A DNA stretch of 64,000 nt from Chitinophaga rhizosphaerae (GTDB taxonomy: Bacteria; Bacteroidota; Bacteroidia; Chitinophagales; Chitinophagaceae): contig NZ_RXLO01000004.1 of assembly GCF_003958645.1 (NCBI RefSeq), positions 434,001 through 498,000 on the forward strand, given 5' to 3'. The first letter of the stretch is position 1, and every line of letters starts with the position of its first letter. A model generated the notes under the pieces. The model was not told the origin of the DNA. It saw nothing but the letters and a program-made list of their open reading frames with translations, and made no database searches. A program made the translations under genes and the position numbers. Positions 63,146 through 64,000 of the stretch are shown here, in pieces.

Positions 63146-64000
63146 ATGAAGAAAATCCTCATTGTTGATGATGAAATAAACATTTGTACCCTGCTCAGCC
63201 GATTCCTGGGCAAGCATGGCTTTAAGACAGAAAGTACGATGACGGGCGCCGGCGCCCTGAAGTTGCTCAAAGAAGCGCCCTTCGACCTGGTGCTTTGCGA
63301 TTACCGGCTCAAAGACACGGACGGGGCGCAGCTGCTCAACGATATCCGCACCCTCAGCCCGCAAACCGTCGTAATTATCATCACGGGATATTCTGATGTA
63401 CGCATCGCGGTAGACATGGTGAAGAACGGCGCATACGATTACATTTCCAAACCATTATATCCGGACGAGATCCTGGCCCTGATCAACAAGGCCCTGGAAA
63501 GCCCCGGCGCCGCCAGGCCCCAACCCGTGCAGGCGGCTCCCGCAGCGCCCGTCCGGGAACAGAACGCCCAGCGGCCGCAACCTTCCGGCGGTACCGGGAA
63601 CGGCGCGCAATACGTATACGGCGAAAGCGACCCTTCGCGCCAGCTCATCCGCGAGCTCACCCTCGTGGCCCCCACAGATTACAGCGTGATCATTTTCGGG
63701 GAAACCGGCACCGGTAAGGAATCCGTGGCCCACCTCATACATGACCACAGCAGCCGCAAAAACCAGCCGTTCGTCCCTATCGACTGTGGCGCGCTTTCGC
63801 GCGAGCTGGCGGCCAGCGAATTGTTCGGTCATGAAAAAGGATCGTTCACCGGCGCCATCGGCACCAAAATCGGCGCATTCGAACAGGCGCACGGCGGCAC
63901 CATCTTCCTCGACGAAATCGCCAACCTTCCCTACGACGTTCAGGTAGCACTGCTCCGCGTCATCCAGGAAAAACAGATCCGTCGCGTGGGAAGCATGAAA
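63146..64000 (+). CDS. NtrC-type sigma-54-dependent response regulator, C-terminus outside the window
   Basis: The first 285 codons are visible and the gene runs off the right edge. The receiver domain has ILIVDDE, Asp52 in LCDYRLKDTDG and ISKPLYP. A Pro/Ala/Gln-rich linker (about 125-155) is longer than usual. The AAA+ domain starts with Walker A GETGTGKES, then SELFGHEKGSFTGA, a GSFTGA variant of the GAFTGA loop, and GTIFLDEIANL. The DNA-binding domain is not visible. It is the second sigma-54 activator in this window. Confidence 0.92.
   Translation, partial: MKKILIVDDEINICTLLSRFLGKHGFKTESTMTGAGALKLLKEAPFDLVLCDYRLKDTDGAQLLNDIRTLSPQTVVIIITGYSDVRIAVDMVKNGAYDYISKPLYPDEILALINKALESPGAARPQPVQAAPAAPVREQNAQRPQPSGGTGNGAQYVYGESDPSRQLIRELTLVAPTDYSVIIFGETGTGKESVAHLIHDHSSRKNQPFVPIDCGALSRELAASELFGHEKGSFTGAIGTKIGAFEQAHGGTIFLDEIANLPYDVQVALLRVIQEKQIRRVGSMK

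Overview
The window is a chromosomal segment of a Bacteroidota bacterium, most likely of the Chitinophaga group. The evidence is a GC content in the mid-fifties, a UpxY-type NusG paralogue, Bacteroidetes-style TAnnTTTG -7 boxes, a porin inside the kdp operon, and protein families typical of Chitinophagaceae. I saw no tRNA, rRNA, CRISPR array, insertion sequence or phage gene. Both edges cut genes: nirB on the left and a sigma-54 activator on the right.

Layout. (1) 1-1770: nitrite assimilation. nirB (partial, minus) diverges from cobA and an FNR-type regulator with four N-terminal cysteines, and a TGAT-N4-ATCA palindrome lies between them. (2) 1830-2465: a histidine-kinase relative without an ATP site. 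(3) 2594-23925 (minus): a colanic-acid-like exopolysaccharide locus. It runs from a NarL-type regulator through wza, wzc and UpxY, then GDP-fucose and UDP-glucuronate synthesis, flippase, glycosyltransferases, polymerase, pyruvyl and acetyl transferases, to a WcaJ-like priming enzyme and a PHP tyrosine phosphatase. Most junctions overlap or nearly touch. (4) 24301-31055: a sensor kinase and receiver pair, a Wzi-like capsule porin, an SDR enzyme with an odd insertion, a GH29 fucosidase and a Rieske protein. (5) 31055-39237: hflX, an S9 peptidase, an enoyl-CoA hydratase-like enzyme, a beta-barrel protein and a large hybrid kinase. (6) 39234-49635 (minus): a potassium (Kdp) regulon containing an NtrC-type activator, an unknown leader gene, two tiny membrane genes (one kdpF), kdpA, kdpB, kdpC, a porin and a split KdpD. 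A sigma-54-type promoter and 21-bp-spaced repeats lie between activator and operon. (7) 49718-62444: a stress and DNA-repair region with LigD and Ku, topoisomerase IB, a YciE-like ferritin fold protein, a DUF2383-like protein, CsbD, an Lmo0937-like peptide and two sensor kinases. (8) 62724-64000: a receiver protein and a second NtrC-type activator.

The most interesting unit is the Kdp regulon. Its apparent control is by a sigma-54 activator rather than the classical KdpE, and it carries an additional conserved-looking micro-membrane protein before kdpF, an unknown 111-residue leader protein and a porin.
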